Assembly: GCA_963573315.1 (NCBI GenBank)
Contig: OY752143.1
Coordinates: 2,232,001 to 2,296,000, forward strand
DNA length: 64,000 bases
Source of the DNA: Entomortierella parvispora
Taxonomy: Eukaryota > Mortierellomycota > Mortierellomycetes > Mortierellales > Mortierellaceae
Reading direction: 5' to 3'
The position numbers and the translations under genes are program-made. This document shows positions 12,195 through 23,323 of the stretch, in pieces (the first letter of the stretch is position 1; every line of letters starts with the position of its first letter). The notes beneath the pieces are model-generated. The model was not told the DNA's origin and ran no database searches. It saw nothing but the letters and a program-made list of their open reading frames with translations.

Positions 12195-13637
12195 ATGTCA
12201 TGGATTCTTGTTCTGTCGAGTCTTATTCTCGGAGGGGTCATCAGCGTAAGCCTACTTCTTCTGTCATTGCCTCATTATACAAAAACAAGTTTTTACCCAT
12301 GGGTCATGAACAAGACCAGATGACTTACACCTTGCTGTCATCTCTCTACTCCAGGCCTTTTCAGTCCTGTACTTGATGAGTCCCAACCCCAGACTGGCCA
12401 CGGAGTCTGAGAAACGTTACCAGGACTACACACACCTCTCCTCTCTCATCAAGGAAGAACAAGACTATCTTCAACGGAAAACAAAGCAAGAAGCCGCCTC
12501 CTCTTCGTCTTTGACCAATACTTCATCACCATCGCCTTCACCTTCAGGGAAACCCGCCAAGATTGCAGGAGGATCCACTCGATCGGATAAATACAAAGCT
12601 CAATTGCTAAAGTTAGATCGGACCGATGCCCCAGCTCAAAAGACCTTGTCCGTCGTCGTGCCCGCTTACAACGAGTCGGAGCGCTTGCCAATCATGATGA
12701 AGGAGACTCTGGACTTTTTGAAGGCCAAGGCCAAGAAGGAGGCTGGATTTACTTACGAGATCTTGATTGTCGACGACGGATCTCAAGATGGAACCGTTCG
12801 GGTGGCCCTGGAATTGGCTCAACAGGAAAAGGACAAGGATATTCGGGTTTTGAGCTTTGAAAAGAACCGTGGCAAAGGTGGAGCTGTCATTCAGGTACTG
12901 AAGAATGTAATCATTGACAATATTCTCGGTAGTAACAGCACAGGGAACTGACCCACCGTTGGTTTATTCTTCAATTAGGGCATGCAATATACGCGGGGAG
13001 AGTTCATCTTGATGGTGGATGCGGATGGTGCTACTCGATTCTCGGATCTGGATCCTTTGCTGACCAAGCTCAAGCAGGCTGAACAGAATGGACTTGGCGT
13101 CGCCGTCGGATCTAGAGCTCACCTTGTCAAGACGGATGCTGTTGTCAAGGTAAAGGGGGTAGAACGAGGACCCACTTTGATTCTGTGAGGCGAGCAAATA
13201 CTGGTGGCAAGAAAAAAACCAAACATCATTTTTCTAACTTGGCTACCTTTACTTACCTCACCTTCCAGCGCTCGTTCATTCGCAACTTTTTGATGTACTC
13301 TTTCCACAAGGTCCTGTATGTGCTTGGCGTCCGTGGCATCGAGGATACCCAATGCGGCTTCAAACTCTTCACCCGTAAAGCCGGCCAGGCCATTTTCCCC
13401 AACATGCATGTTGAGGGCTGGGTCTTTGATGTCGAAGTCTTGTTGATTGCTCAGCATTTGAAGATCCCCATCGTGGAAGTCCCCGTCGCCTGGCAGGAGA
13501 TTGACGGATCCAAGGTCTCGTTGATGCGGGATTCTATCCAGATGGCGTTGGATCTCTTGATCATCCGTATGAACTATATCTCGGGCATTTGGACGATCCG
13601 TCCTTTGCCATCTTCTGCCGCTAGCAAGAACAAGTAA
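12195..13637 (+). CDS. ALG5: Dolichyl-phosphate beta-glucosyltransferase
   Basis: Four exons (12195-12245, 12355-12894, 12979-13149, 13269-13637) encode 376 residues. The enzyme transfers glucose from UDP-glucose to dolichyl phosphate at the ER membrane. This makes the donor for the last three glucoses of the N-glycan precursor. An N-terminal hydrophobic anchor (1-~25) precedes a Ser/Lys-rich stem (about 50-100) that is longer than in yeast. The GT2 domain follows, with [10 protein letters not shown], the nucleotide-binding [18 protein letters not shown] and the metal-binding VDADGA (about 210-214). Further along are [10 protein letters not shown] and the C-terminal [11 protein letters not shown], all typical of ALG5 rather than DPM1. 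The first exon covers just the anchor's 17 codons. It is convergent with PDB1. Confidence 0.95.
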
Positions 13638-13780
13638 CATATAAAATTTGAAATGTATCTCCACTCCTCGCCTCCTGTTAAACCAAGGAAGATTGTGATA
13701 CAATTCTATCTATGAAGCTTCAGTTTATTTTATGAACAATGAGAGGAGGATGTCGTGAGCTAAATACATTATTTTTTTTT

Positions 13781-15819
13781 TTACTTGGATCCAATCTTCT
13801 GTTGAAGGGTGCGCTTAATGACGCGGGTGATGACATCCGTGTCGGGGAAGGCCAAGGTCTCGAGGTTCTGGGCGTAAGGGGTGGGGATATCAGCGCCAGT
13901 GATACGGACAACGGGTGCATCTAAATAGTCAAAGGCCTCGCTCTCCATGATTTGGGCGCAGATCTCCGATCCGACTCCGTATTGAGGCCAGCTTCCCTCG
14001 ACAGTGACCAAGCGGTTGGTCTTCTTGACAGACTTGATAATGGTGTCAATGTCCAAGGGACGAATCGAGCGCAAGTTAATGACCTCGGCATTGCAGATGC
14101 CTTCCTTCTCCAAGAGTTGAGCAGCCTCCAAGGCAAAGCCGACAGGGCGGGAGTGGGCAACAATGGTGATATCAGAGCCCTCCTTCTCAACCTTGGCCTT
14201 GCCAATCTCTACCACGAAGTCCTTGGACAAGGCAGCCTCGGACATGGGGAAAGAGACACCATACATAAGTTCATTCTCCAAAACAACAACGGGGTTAGGG
14301 TCACGGATGGCAGCCTATAGAAATAAAGGCGCGCGGCTGAATGAGTATTTTTCACGATCGGTTCTGAGCAGTTGAACATCAACAGCTCCAATCTAGCTGT
14401 GCTTACCTTCAACAAACCCTTGGCATCCTCAGAGTTCCAAGGTGAGACGACCTTAAGACCGGGGACGGATCCGTACCAGGCAGCAAAGCACTGGGAATGC
14501 TGAGCAGCAACGCCCGCAGCTGCACCGTTAGGGCCACGGAAGGTAATAGGGCAAGTAACGTTTCCTCCAGACATGTAATGAGTCTTGGCTGCAGAGTTGA
14601 CGATTTGATCGATGGCCTAATGGTGACGAAATAGAATGATATGCCTGTATCAGACGGTGTAGCCATTGTCGACAAAATACAACATCTGAACACGATTTTT
14701 TACCTGCATAGCAAAGTTCCAGGTCATGAACTCGCACACGGGCTTGAGTCCAGCAAAAGCCGATCCGACGGCAAGACCACAGAATCCAGACTCGGTAATA
14801 GGGGTGTCAATGACGCGCTTGGGACCGAACTTGTCCAAAAGACCTTTGGAAACCTGTTTTAATGCAGAAAAGGGTCAGTCGCGCATTCTCGGTCTTGCAA
14901 TCCATCCTCTTGGGCGCTCTCTCCCCGTCCATTCTCAAACAGAGGTCGCGATATCTTCAGCGTAGTCGCCCGCTTCGCAAACGTGGATGGAATTCTCTCA
15001 CGAAGGTTTCCGTCTCTTTGATCTTTTGGGGCATGAACTTTATGTGGGACTCTCTTTTTTTTTTGCTCTGCGAACATTATCTTTTCGGTGCTCACTCGCC
15101 CTGCCTATCTCCATCTCTGTGCCCATCGCCCTTTATTCCAGCATGGATAAGGAGAGGGAAGACATGCAACTGTATCTTTCCGAGCAGTTCTCTAGTCTCT
15201 TGGCCATAATCATTTCGAATGGTTTGTTTCTTGAGGGTTTACCTTATATGCTCCGTTGTATTGACCGACTTCTTCGCCCATCAAGTAGACGAGTTCATCC
15301 GCATGCATCTCCTCCTCCAAGGCAGAGTTCAAGGCGTCACGGACAGTCATCTAGCAAAAACAATCGGTGAAGAAACCCCTGTCAGAATGTGAGCGTAATA
15401 AAGTCGACTCCGTCCGTGGAAAAAAAGACAATGGTCCTTTTTGAATGTGCTCTTATCCTCGCTTATCATTCGTCTTGATCCTGCCTGCTGTAGCAGTAGA
15501 TAGAGCGAGCGAACCCTCCAATCCTGGACGCGTGATTCGTTGAGTCCATCCTTATGAGCTGATGTTGACGTCAAAGAAACCTTTCCATGATTTTGTCCTT
15601 GATCTCATCATGTCGACATATATATTTGGGAAGAAGGTATTTTCGGAAGTGAGGAGGGGAATGGTAGCAGGAAACATCTACGCTTACCTCTGCACCATTC
15701 TTAGAGTTGTATGACCGCTTGGCAAGCAAGGATGTGGCGAGGATAGGGTTGGATCGGGTCAAGGCCTGGCGGACAGAGGGGATCGAGACCACGGCGGCCT
15801 TTTTCAACATAGAAGACAT
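13781..15819 (-). CDS. PDB1: Pyruvate dehydrogenase E1 component subunit beta, mitochondrial
   Basis: Five exons (15819-15688, 15350-15243, 14853-14704, 14616-14407, 14314-13781) encode 377 residues. Residues 1-~35 are a mitochondrial targeting peptide (basic, Ser/Ala-rich, ending near RSYNS). The mature protein starts [15 protein letters not shown]. It has the E1-beta hallmarks [18 protein letters not shown] (the EE holds the thiamine-diphosphate aminopyrimidine in this family), [33 protein letters not shown] and [13 protein letters not shown]. The C-terminal transketolase-like domain contains [15 protein letters not shown]. With E1-alpha it decarboxylates pyruvate for transfer to lipoyl-E2. 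Length matches yeast Pdb1 (366). All introns are phase 0. Intron 1 and intron 2 are long for this window (337 and 389 nt). Confidence 0.97.
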
Positions 15820-16330
15820 GGCTATGTGTATATGATGCTTATAAAAGTGAATAGAGAGAAGAGTGGAGTGGGGAGAAGAAAGAAGTAGGAAAAGAAAGAA
15901 GAGAAAAAGAAAGAGAATGAAAGCGAATGAGAAAGGGAGGGAAACAGAATGGGAGCGACAGGGGGCAGGAAAAGAGACCGAAATCAAAAAAAGTCGCCCG
16001 CACGCACGGGCACCCGTCGCGGCTGAATGGCACAGATCCACAATTATCCCACACTCGGAAGCAGTAGGAAGCACACGGCAAATCCACGGAACCAAAGAGC
16101 TCCAACTTCTTTGCATTCCGTAGATCCACAACCTTTCAGGGCGGCCGTTGGTCAACAGACACGCGCGCGTCTTGCTTCTACATGTAGTCGGACAACAGGT
16201 CCGCTTTTTGCAACGAATAAAGATGAAGAGCTGGGTGCATTTCAACAATTTTTTTATATGTGTACAAGAATGAAGAGTATGGAAAATGAATGGTAAAGGG
16301 TAGCATGCAGAATAGGGAGTGAGCCGGTCT
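15820..16330. other. Intergenic between the PDB1 5' end and the NSA2 3' end
   Basis: Holds the PDB1 promoter (a GA-rich tract at about 15850-15960) and the NSA2 3' UTR. I see no gene here. Confidence 0.5.
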
Positions 16331-17735
16331 TTAGACCAAGAGAAGGGCATTCACGCAGCCGTCCAACTCTGGGTTGTTTGTGATCTGGGCGTATTTGCCC
16401 CAAACGACCTTGCCTCCTGTGGTAACAAGACCCAACTCTGACACATTGACCTCGATAACTGTTCCCTTGGTGAGAACACCAAGCTGTGTGTAAAGAGGAC
16501 TCTGGGGGTTCTTCTTGACTCCGATGATGGGCAAGCAGAACGTAGCCTTGAGCTCGGGGTGGGTAACGTGGGCCTTCTTATAACGGAGGGCAGAGGGGCG
16601 AATAAAACGCTCGTACTTTGGAGGCTTACGGGTGAAGCCATCACCAACAAATGTGGCCTTGGTGACCATTCTCTTCCATGACTTGGCCTTGGTCTTTCCT
16701 GAGCGAAGGACCTTGAACATCTCGTCCTCAGCAATACCACGGACCTTGGGCAGTGGGACATTCCACTTTCCAGCCTTCTCCTTGCGCTTCTGCTTGATCA
16801 TGTTGCTCAACACCTTGGCGCGCTGCTGACCCTCACGATCCAAAAGATAACCAGGAACAGCTCCTTCTGGGACCGCCTCGGCATCCTTCTGCTTGGCGTT
16901 CTTCTCCTCGTGCTGCTTAATGCTGTAAACATTTAAATAAATAAGAATTGGTTAAATAATCAGATACAGAGCGCTTTGCACCCAAAGGATCCTAGCGGGC
17001 CATTTGGTGGCATCAAAAAGGTGCTGTTCCCGTTTGAATTTTCTCGGATTCGTTGCATCACACGTGGTGATATCGCTTCCTGTGGCAGGTCCAGTTTAAG
17101 AATTGGTGACGCCGAATAACCAGTAACCATTGATATCCCTGCTGCTCCCTGAAGTCCTTCCAGACAATGGTGAAGATTGCATCCTTGTTTTGTTCTCCAG
17201 TTGTACAATCTGTAATCACTGCTCCTGAGGGTACTGGTGGCAATTGTAGCCGACTTGAGGTTAAAAGGCAGGGTACGTACGTCTTCTTCATCTGAATCTT
17301 CTCAGAGTGTCTCTTCTTGTTGTACATCTTGGCCCTCAAACCAGTGACCTTCTGTGCAAACTGAGAGCTCTTATGGGCCTCTCTTGCCTCTCTCTTGCGC
17401 CTAGAAAGTACAGAAAACAATCCGTGATTAAAAAACAGGTCAAGAGTCCACGCAGTCAGAGCTGACCATGGCAACAGCGATACTTACTTGCGCTCAGCGA
17501 AATCGAGTCTGCGACCATGTCGCTTAATCGACTCTTCGATATATTCGTTCTGAGGCTATTAGACGATAGGTTGGGCAATGTGCAGCAACAAAAAAGGGCA
17601 GGCGAGACTGATGTTAGCGAATGGATGATGCACGTCAAGGCGGGATGTCGTTGCCTGAGGAGGCATCTGGTTCTAACGAGCGTTGCGTTTAGCACAAAGC
17701 AAGGTGAGGCACGGCATGCAAGGTCATCATACCAT
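16331..17735 (-). CDS. NSA2: Ribosome biogenesis protein Nsa2 (TINP1)
   Basis: Four exons (17735-17733, 17555-17488, 17400-17281, 16922-16331) encode 260 residues, the exact size expected of this very conserved family. Exon 1 is only the ATG, and its donor (GTATGA) starts straight after it. The protein then reads [20 protein letters not shown], which matches human TINP1 at its conserved MPQNEYIE start and supports this model. Basic N-terminal helices (about 25-85) are followed by a beta-barrel domain related to ribosomal protein eS8 (about 150-260, ending CVNALLLV). Nsa2 sits on pre-60S particles and is needed for 27SB pre-rRNA processing in the nucleolus. The start is divergent from PUT2, 393 bp away. 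Confidence 0.96.
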
Positions 17736-18128
17736 GGTAGGGTGTGAGGGGGAGAAATGCGAAAGGAGGGATCAACTAATGGAGAAACATCCAAGCTCAT
17801 GTAGCAACCAAAAGAAAAAGAAAAAGCACTCAGCACGGCGCAGATAACCGTCTACTCTCTACACGGGTCTACTGCGTGTTGTTTGAAAAGAGAAAAAAAA
17901 AAAAAAAAAAAAAAAGAGTGACTGCGGTGAAGACCAGGTGGCTTGCTCCCCATTGTAAACAGTCAAATCATTCAGCATCCACGTGATCCAGCCTTGCTCC
18001 AGTGCACGTGACTCCACTGGATGCTGCTGAGCTGAGTGCCAATTGTCTCTCTTTTGTTCTTTGACTTCTCGCTCCTTCTCTTCTCTTTGTTCCTCATTCC
18101 CTTCCCTCCAAACCACACCAAACACATC
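17736..18128. promoter_or_regulatory. Bidirectional promoter NSA2/PUT2 with two CACGTG boxes
   Basis: A 393-bp shared region. It contains a 23-A run (17893-17915) and two perfect CACGTG palindromes about 25 bp apart, near 17980 and 18004. In fungi CACGTG is bound by bHLH factors such as Cbf1 or Pho4. The PUT2 side is C/T-rich just before the ATG. Function is inferred from position and motif alone. Confidence 0.5.
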
Positions 18129-20720
18129 ATGTCTGTCCCTACTGCCAACTTGGCCTCCTTCAAGATCCCCGCCGTTGCCAACGAGCCCATGGTAACGTCC
18201 ATTGTTTCCTGCATGCTCATTCTTTTACCTTTGACAAGTCCCTCGTCCAACTCTCCCACGCTAACTCTCCCCAAATTTTTTTTTTTACTTTTTTCCCCAC
18301 TTTGCGTTCGATTCATGCCACGCCCACAGAAAGCCTATGGCCCCGGCTCTGCTGAGCGCGCTGGTCTTCAGGCTGCTTTGAAGGAGCTCCGTGCCCAGGC
18401 CCCTCTTGATATTCCTTGCATTGTCAACGGAAAGGAGGTACAGTCATTTCGCCGTTTGTCGACACGGTTTCTCGATGGAATACAGTCGAGACTGCGGAGC
18501 TTCGATTAACAAGCTAACGAATCTCGCCGTTCTGTTTGTTTCCTTGGATTTACCTAGGTCCGCACCGGAATCATGGAGAAGCAGGTCATGCCCCATGAGC
18601 ACAAGACTGTCCTCTGCAACTACCACAATGCTGATGAGGCCCTTGTTGCCAAGGCTATTGACGGCGCTTTGGCCGCCAAGCTCGACTGGGAGAACACTCC
18701 CTTCAACGATCGCGCTGCCATCTTCTTGAAGGCTGCCGACCTTGCTGCCACCAAGTACAGGTAAAGTCAACCCGCTCATCAACCAACAGCACCATCTGAA
18801 CCTGCAATGGTGTGGGGATTTCCAGTTTTTTCTTTTTTTTTTTTTTTTTTGCACCAAGAGAAGAGGGATGACTCGTTTGGATCTAAAAGTGTGGGTTATG
18901 GGTCATAATGTATTTAGCGTTTATGTGATCTGATCCTCTTTCTGGGCTCGCACCTTCTGGTTCGGGCGGGGAGAGGAAGGGAGACTGAGCGTGAGAGGGA
19001 AGAGAGTTTTGTGCTGGTTCCTACTCCATATGGAAATCGTATTTTTCTCAGAAATCTTTCCCACCATCGCCGCCTTTCTTCATTTTTGTGCATTCGTTGG
19101 GGCAGGGGCCCGTTTGTGGCCGTCTGTGTCCGTGGACAGCACTGCACAAAAATCGCCCTGACCTTGGAGGATGCCCCTGTCCAGCTCCCCAGCCCGCTCC
19201 CGATCCACCGGGTCTGAGGTCTTGGATCTCCTGGTAGCCTTTGGCCGTTCTTCCATTTGGTGGTATTTCTCCCAATGACGCCACTTTTGTTGGATTTCGC
19301 CCGCCCCTTGAACTCCCGACTTTTTTTTATTTTTTATTTTTTCACTTTTGAAGAGTCATCCATGTACCAGCTGTCTGGTATAGTCCTTCTCATGGAACGA
19401 TGACTGACGATCCCCCAAAAATATGTTTGTCGCGTCGTCTCTAGATACAAGATCATGGCCGCCACCATGCTCGGTCAGGGTAAGAACGCCTGGCAGGCCG
19501 AGATCGACTCCGCCGCCGAGATGATTGATTTCTGGCGCTTCGGTGTCAAGTTTGCTGAGGAGCTCTACGCTGTCCAGCCCCCCCAGAACAGCGCCGGAAC
19601 CTGGAACCGTACCGAGTACCGTCCCCTCGAGGGCTTTGTCTTTGCCGTCTCGCCCTTCAACTTCACTGCCATCGGTGGTAACTTGGCTGGTGCCCCGGTT
19701 CTCATGGGTAACGTCTGCGTCTGGAAGCCCGCCCCTGCTGCCACCTACGCTTCCTATGTTGTCTACGAGATCATGCGCGAGGCTGGTCTCCCCGCCGGTG
19801 TCATTCAGTTCATCCCCGGCCCTGCCCCCGAGGTTGTTGGTCAGGTCATCAAGCACCCCGAGTTCGCTGCTCTCCACTTCACCGGATCCACCCACGTCTT
19901 CCGCAAGCTCTGGAAGGACATTGGAAACAACATTGAGAACTACAAGTCTTACCCTCGCATTGTCGGTGAGACCGGTGGCAAGAACTTCCACATGGTCCAC
20001 AAGACTGGTAACGCCACCTCGGTTGTCAACAACACCATCCGCTCCTCGTTCGAATACCAGGGCCAGAAGTGCTCTGCCTGCTCGCGCTGCTACTTCCCCG
20101 ATAACCTCTGGCCCGAGATCAAGGCTGGTCTCCTCGAGGCCCATGCCCGCATCCAGGTTGGTGGTGTCGAGGACTTCAAGAACTTTGCTGGTCCCGTCAT
20201 CAACCAGTTCTCGTTCGACAAGATCAAGAGCTACATTGATTGGGCCAAGAACGATGCCGAGTCTGAGATCATTGCTGGAGGCACCTATGACGACTCTGTT
20301 GGATACTATGTCCAGCCCACCATCATTGTCACCACCAACCCCAAGTCTCGCACCATGACTGAGGAGATCTTCGGACCCGTTGTGACCATCTACGTTTACA
20401 AGGCTGAGGAGTACGAGAAGACCTTGCACTTGGTTGCCAACTCTTCTGCTTACGCCTTGACCGGTGCTTTGTTCTCCCAGGACCGCTATGCCACCGTCCA
20501 GGGTGCCAACATTCTCCGTAACGCCGCTGGAAACTTCTACATCAACGACAAGTGCACTGGTGCTGTTGTTGGTCAGCAGCCCTTCGGAGGTGGACGTGCC
20601 TCCGGCACCAACGACAAGGCCGGAAGTGCCGCCATTCTCTCCCGCTTTGTCTCCCCCCGTTCCATCAAGGAGTCCTTTGTTGACCTTGAGGACTTTGTCT
20701 ACCCCTCCAACTTGGTTTAA
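18129..20720 (+). CDS. PUT2: Delta-1-pyrroline-5-carboxylate dehydrogenase
   Basis: Exons 18129-18191, 18330-18437, 18558-18760 and 19445-20720 encode 549 residues. This mitochondrial aldehyde dehydrogenase oxidises glutamate semialdehyde to glutamate with NAD+, the last step of proline breakdown. The N-terminal part has the P5CDH-specific EKQVMPHEHKTVLCNYHNAD and KYRYKIMAATMLGQGKN blocks. The general-base Glu lies at about 300 (VGETGGKN), the nucleophile Cys at about 334 (YQGQKCSACSR), and FGPVVTIYVY and QPFGGGRASGTNDKAG follow. The N-terminus is short and not strongly amphipathic, so mitochondrial targeting is less obvious than usual. Intron 3 is 684 nt, by far the longest in the gene, while exon 4 carries over two thirds of the coding sequence. 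The big exon is GC- and C-ending-codon rich, suggesting high expression. Confidence 0.96.
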
Positions 20721-21352
20721 AAAAGCCATTTCTTTTTTTTTCCTCCTCCCCTTCCCACCCCCACTCATCTTTTTCATTGCACAACTCATAAACTAACCAA
20801 TAGGGTAGAAAAGACGGGAAAGGACTGTCAATAAAACACCACCTTTTGCATACAAACATCTTTTTTTTTTTTGTGGGCCAAATCAAAATCTCACTACCCC
20901 TTAATGGAGCACTGCATCTCGAACGGTTTGTGCGCGTGTTCAGAACGCGTCGAAAATCGGATTTTTTTTTTTTACTAGATTTTCTTTTATTGCGGATCTG
21001 CGTGTATGGACCGGCTGTCCTGCGGACGGACTCCGGAAAGGAGATGATTGTAAGAGTATGAGAATCGTAGGAGGAAAAGGATTACGGGATATAGGGTATT
21101 ATGAAACAAGGGAGCAAGAGACCGTGAAGCCTCTCTCCAAGACAAACAAGGGATGTGCTGCTCAAGAGAGATGTTGTTGTACTGTACAATTGGTTATAAC
21201 AGGAGAATACGAAAAAAAGGTGGAAAAAAAAAAGGGAACCAGAGAGAAAGACAGAATCGCCCGTTCTCTCCTCACATTGATTCAATGTGTGTGTCTGTGT
21301 AATGTACGTGTATATGTGTATGTGTGCAAAAAGTGTCCTTGACCTTTTTCTT
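20721..21352. other. Intergenic between convergent PUT2 and zinc-finger gene
   Basis: Contains the 3' UTRs of two convergent genes, with T-runs at about 20860 and 20965. A TGTG/TATG-rich tract lies at about 21283-21325. No coding frame of merit was seen. Confidence 0.5.
20830..20835 (+). terminator. Poly(A) signal of PUT2
   Basis: AATAAA lies 110 bases after the PUT2 stop codon, preceded by a long C/T tract. Confidence 0.4.
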
Positions 21353-23323
21353 TCACAAGGCTTGGCTCAACATGCTCAAGACCACCGCGGCCTCCTCGAC
21401 CTTGCGTCTCTGACGGAACTTGCGAGCCCAAAGGCGTTTGCTCTTCCTAGTCCTCTCCTTCCGGTCCTTGTCATCTTTGACACGACCGTCCGGCAACGAG
21501 TCCCATTTGCATTTGCGAGGATGCATGGTCGGGCTCATGTTGTGGACATTCTTCAAGTGCCGACGCAAGTTACAGTTCTGGTTCTTGCTTGGCTTGAACG
21601 CTCGACTGCAGACTGGACAGAGCAACAACTGGGAGTTGTTGTTGTTGTTATTGTTGCTGCTGCTGCTGCTGCTGTTGCCCATAGAAGACGAGGAAGGGCT
21701 GATTGGGGACGATGGAGAGTCCATCCTCTCGTTCTTGATGAACGCGTGGTGGTGGGATGGGGAGGCGCCATATGGGTGCAACGGACCTCCTCTCTGTTGC
21801 ATGAACTGGCGTTTCTCAGAGGATGTATAAGGTGAAGACTCGCGCGAGTATTCTTGGCCTTCATCCGAGGATACTGTTGACGACCGACGATGGAGATGTT
21901 TGCTGTGATGAGCGTAAGGGTGATTCTTGGGGTACATTGCGGGAGAGTATTCTTCGTTCTTGACAAAAGGAAACGTGTGGTCCTGGCCAATGGTAGCAAT
22001 GTTTCGGGTTGAAACTTGAAGATGGGGAAGGGTGGGTGTCAAAGGAGTCGATAGAATAGAGCTGAGAGAGGAAGGAATCGTGTTTTGGATTGGTGGTAGT
22101 GGTGGTGGTGCAGTGACAACAGAAGCAGGGGAAGAGGCGTGGCGGGGTGGTGGCGGCGCCGAGATGGACAACGACGAGACTGGAGAGTAGACAAGTCGAC
22201 TGGAGCATTGGTTCTCTTCCTTGACAATGGCCGGGGTGATGGGTGTCGACGGAGTCGGCAAGTGATGATGAGAATAAGAGGAAGGAAAAGTCGCGGAGGA
22301 AGGAGGAGTCGATGGTCGTGAAAAGTAGTCACCGCCGGGTCCGTGGCTCATCATCATTCCTGATGGAGTCGTCGAGGCTGACGAGGCCGAGGCACCCGCC
22401 CAACAGGCAGTAGCGGGAGCTGACGCTATCCGTGTATGGAATTCCCGTTGCGATGAGGCAGGAGAATATTCCACATGATCTCGACCGAGCAAAGGCGACT
22501 GGGGCGGGTAGGGAGATGAAGCTGCCGTCTGCTGACCTGAATACTGCCGGAATCGAGTCGCCACCGTCGTGGGCACCGATGCAGTAGCAGGATGTGGAAT
22601 TGACTCGCGAGTGTGATGATGAGGGTTGTGATGGGCTAGTTGTTGATACTGCTGTTGAGAATGATGGGGTTGATGGTGATTATGGTGCGGGTGGATGTTG
22701 AGCTGCTGCTGTTGTTGTTGCTGTTGTTGCTGTTGTTGCTGCTGTGTTGACTGATGCGGTTGGTGGTGATTTGGGTGATGATGTTGACGAGAAGGAAGTC
22801 CATGGAACGGTGGCAGCTGATGGCTGTACCGTTCCCGCTCTTGTGGCAGAGGAGAGAATGGAGACAAGATCATAGGGGAATGCTTGTCCTGTGCTTGGTC
22901 GTGATTACCACCATGGGCGATGTGCATCGATCCTTTGTGCGTGCCGGCAGCTGCAACCTGGTGTTGCTGGTAGTGATGTGGATGGGGGAGGGAAATTGGA
23001 CGTTCTTGTGAGAACGAAGGCGACCTACTTAGCACGTCGCATGGCGTTGCAGGGCCTGGGGAGGCAGAAGGGGAACGACCCGAGGTGGAGCACGCACTGT
23101 ACTGACTGTGCAATGACGAACTCGAGAATCGCGATGTCAGTGAGAAGGATCGGTTCTGGAAGGACAGAGCTGGCGAGGCCGATGTTGGTGTCGAGGGCAT
23201 TCTGTGAGGATGGCGAGGAGGGGACGAGCAATTGCTGTTGTTTTTGGATGAAGAAGAGGTGGAAGAGAGGTAAGGTGCGAAATTGGTTTGGATGGAAGGG
23301 AGGTCGATTGATGGACTCGACAT
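21353..23323 (-). CDS. Q/H/S-rich protein with one atypical C2H2 zinc finger
   Basis: A single uninterrupted frame of 656 residues. Nearly all of it is low complexity: S/P-rich 1-150, a His/Gln-rich block about 160-240 with a run of about 13 Gln, and Ser/Pro-rich spacers. A poly-Ser then poly-Asn run (about 545-563) sits directly before the only folded element, a zinc finger at about 569-594 (CPVC...CNLRRHLKNVH). Spacing is C-X2-C-X16-H-X4-H, four residues longer between the Cys and His pairs than the canonical X12. The end is strongly basic (RKERTRKSKRLWARKFRQRR), consistent with nuclear targeting and DNA contact. A transcription regulator is likely, but no named orthologue is recognised. 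The start ATG at 23323 is the first in frame. Confidence 0.8.
   Translation of the reverse strand: MSSPSIDLPSIQTNFAPYLSSTSSSSKNNSNCSSPPRHPHRMPSTPTSASPALSFQNRSFSLTSRFSSSSLHSQYSACSTSGRSPSASPGPATPCDVLSRSPSFSQERPISLPHPHHYQQHQVAAAGTHKGSMHIAHGGNHDQAQDKHSPMILSPFSPLPQERERYSHQLPPFHGLPSRQHHHPNHHQPHQSTQQQQQQQQQQQQQQLNIHPHHNHHQPHHSQQQYQQLAHHNPHHHTRESIPHPATASVPTTVATRFRQYSGQQTAASSPYPPQSPLLGRDHVEYSPASSQREFHTRIASAPATACWAGASASSASTTPSGMMMSHGPGGDYFSRPSTPPSSATFPSSYSHHHLPTPSTPITPAIVKEENQCSSRLVYSPVSSLSISAPPPPRHASSPASVVTAPPPLPPIQNTIPSSLSSILSTPLTPTLPHLQVSTRNIATIGQDHTFPFVKNEEYSPAMYPKNHPYAHHSKHLHRRSSTVSSDEGQEYSRESSPYTSSEKRQFMQQRGGPLHPYGASPSHHHAFIKNERMDSPSSPISPSSSSMGNSSSSSSNNNNNNNSQLLLCPVCSRAFKPSKNQNCNLRRHLKNVHNMSPTMHPRKCKWDSLPDGRVKDDKDRKERTRKSKRLWARKFRQRRKVEEAAVVLSMLSQAL

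Noticed and set aside
19356-20789. 477-residue open frame antisense to PUT2
   Set aside because: It is the mirror of a highly biased GC-rich exon of a conserved dehydrogenase; its G/V/D/L-rich sequence has no family likeness.
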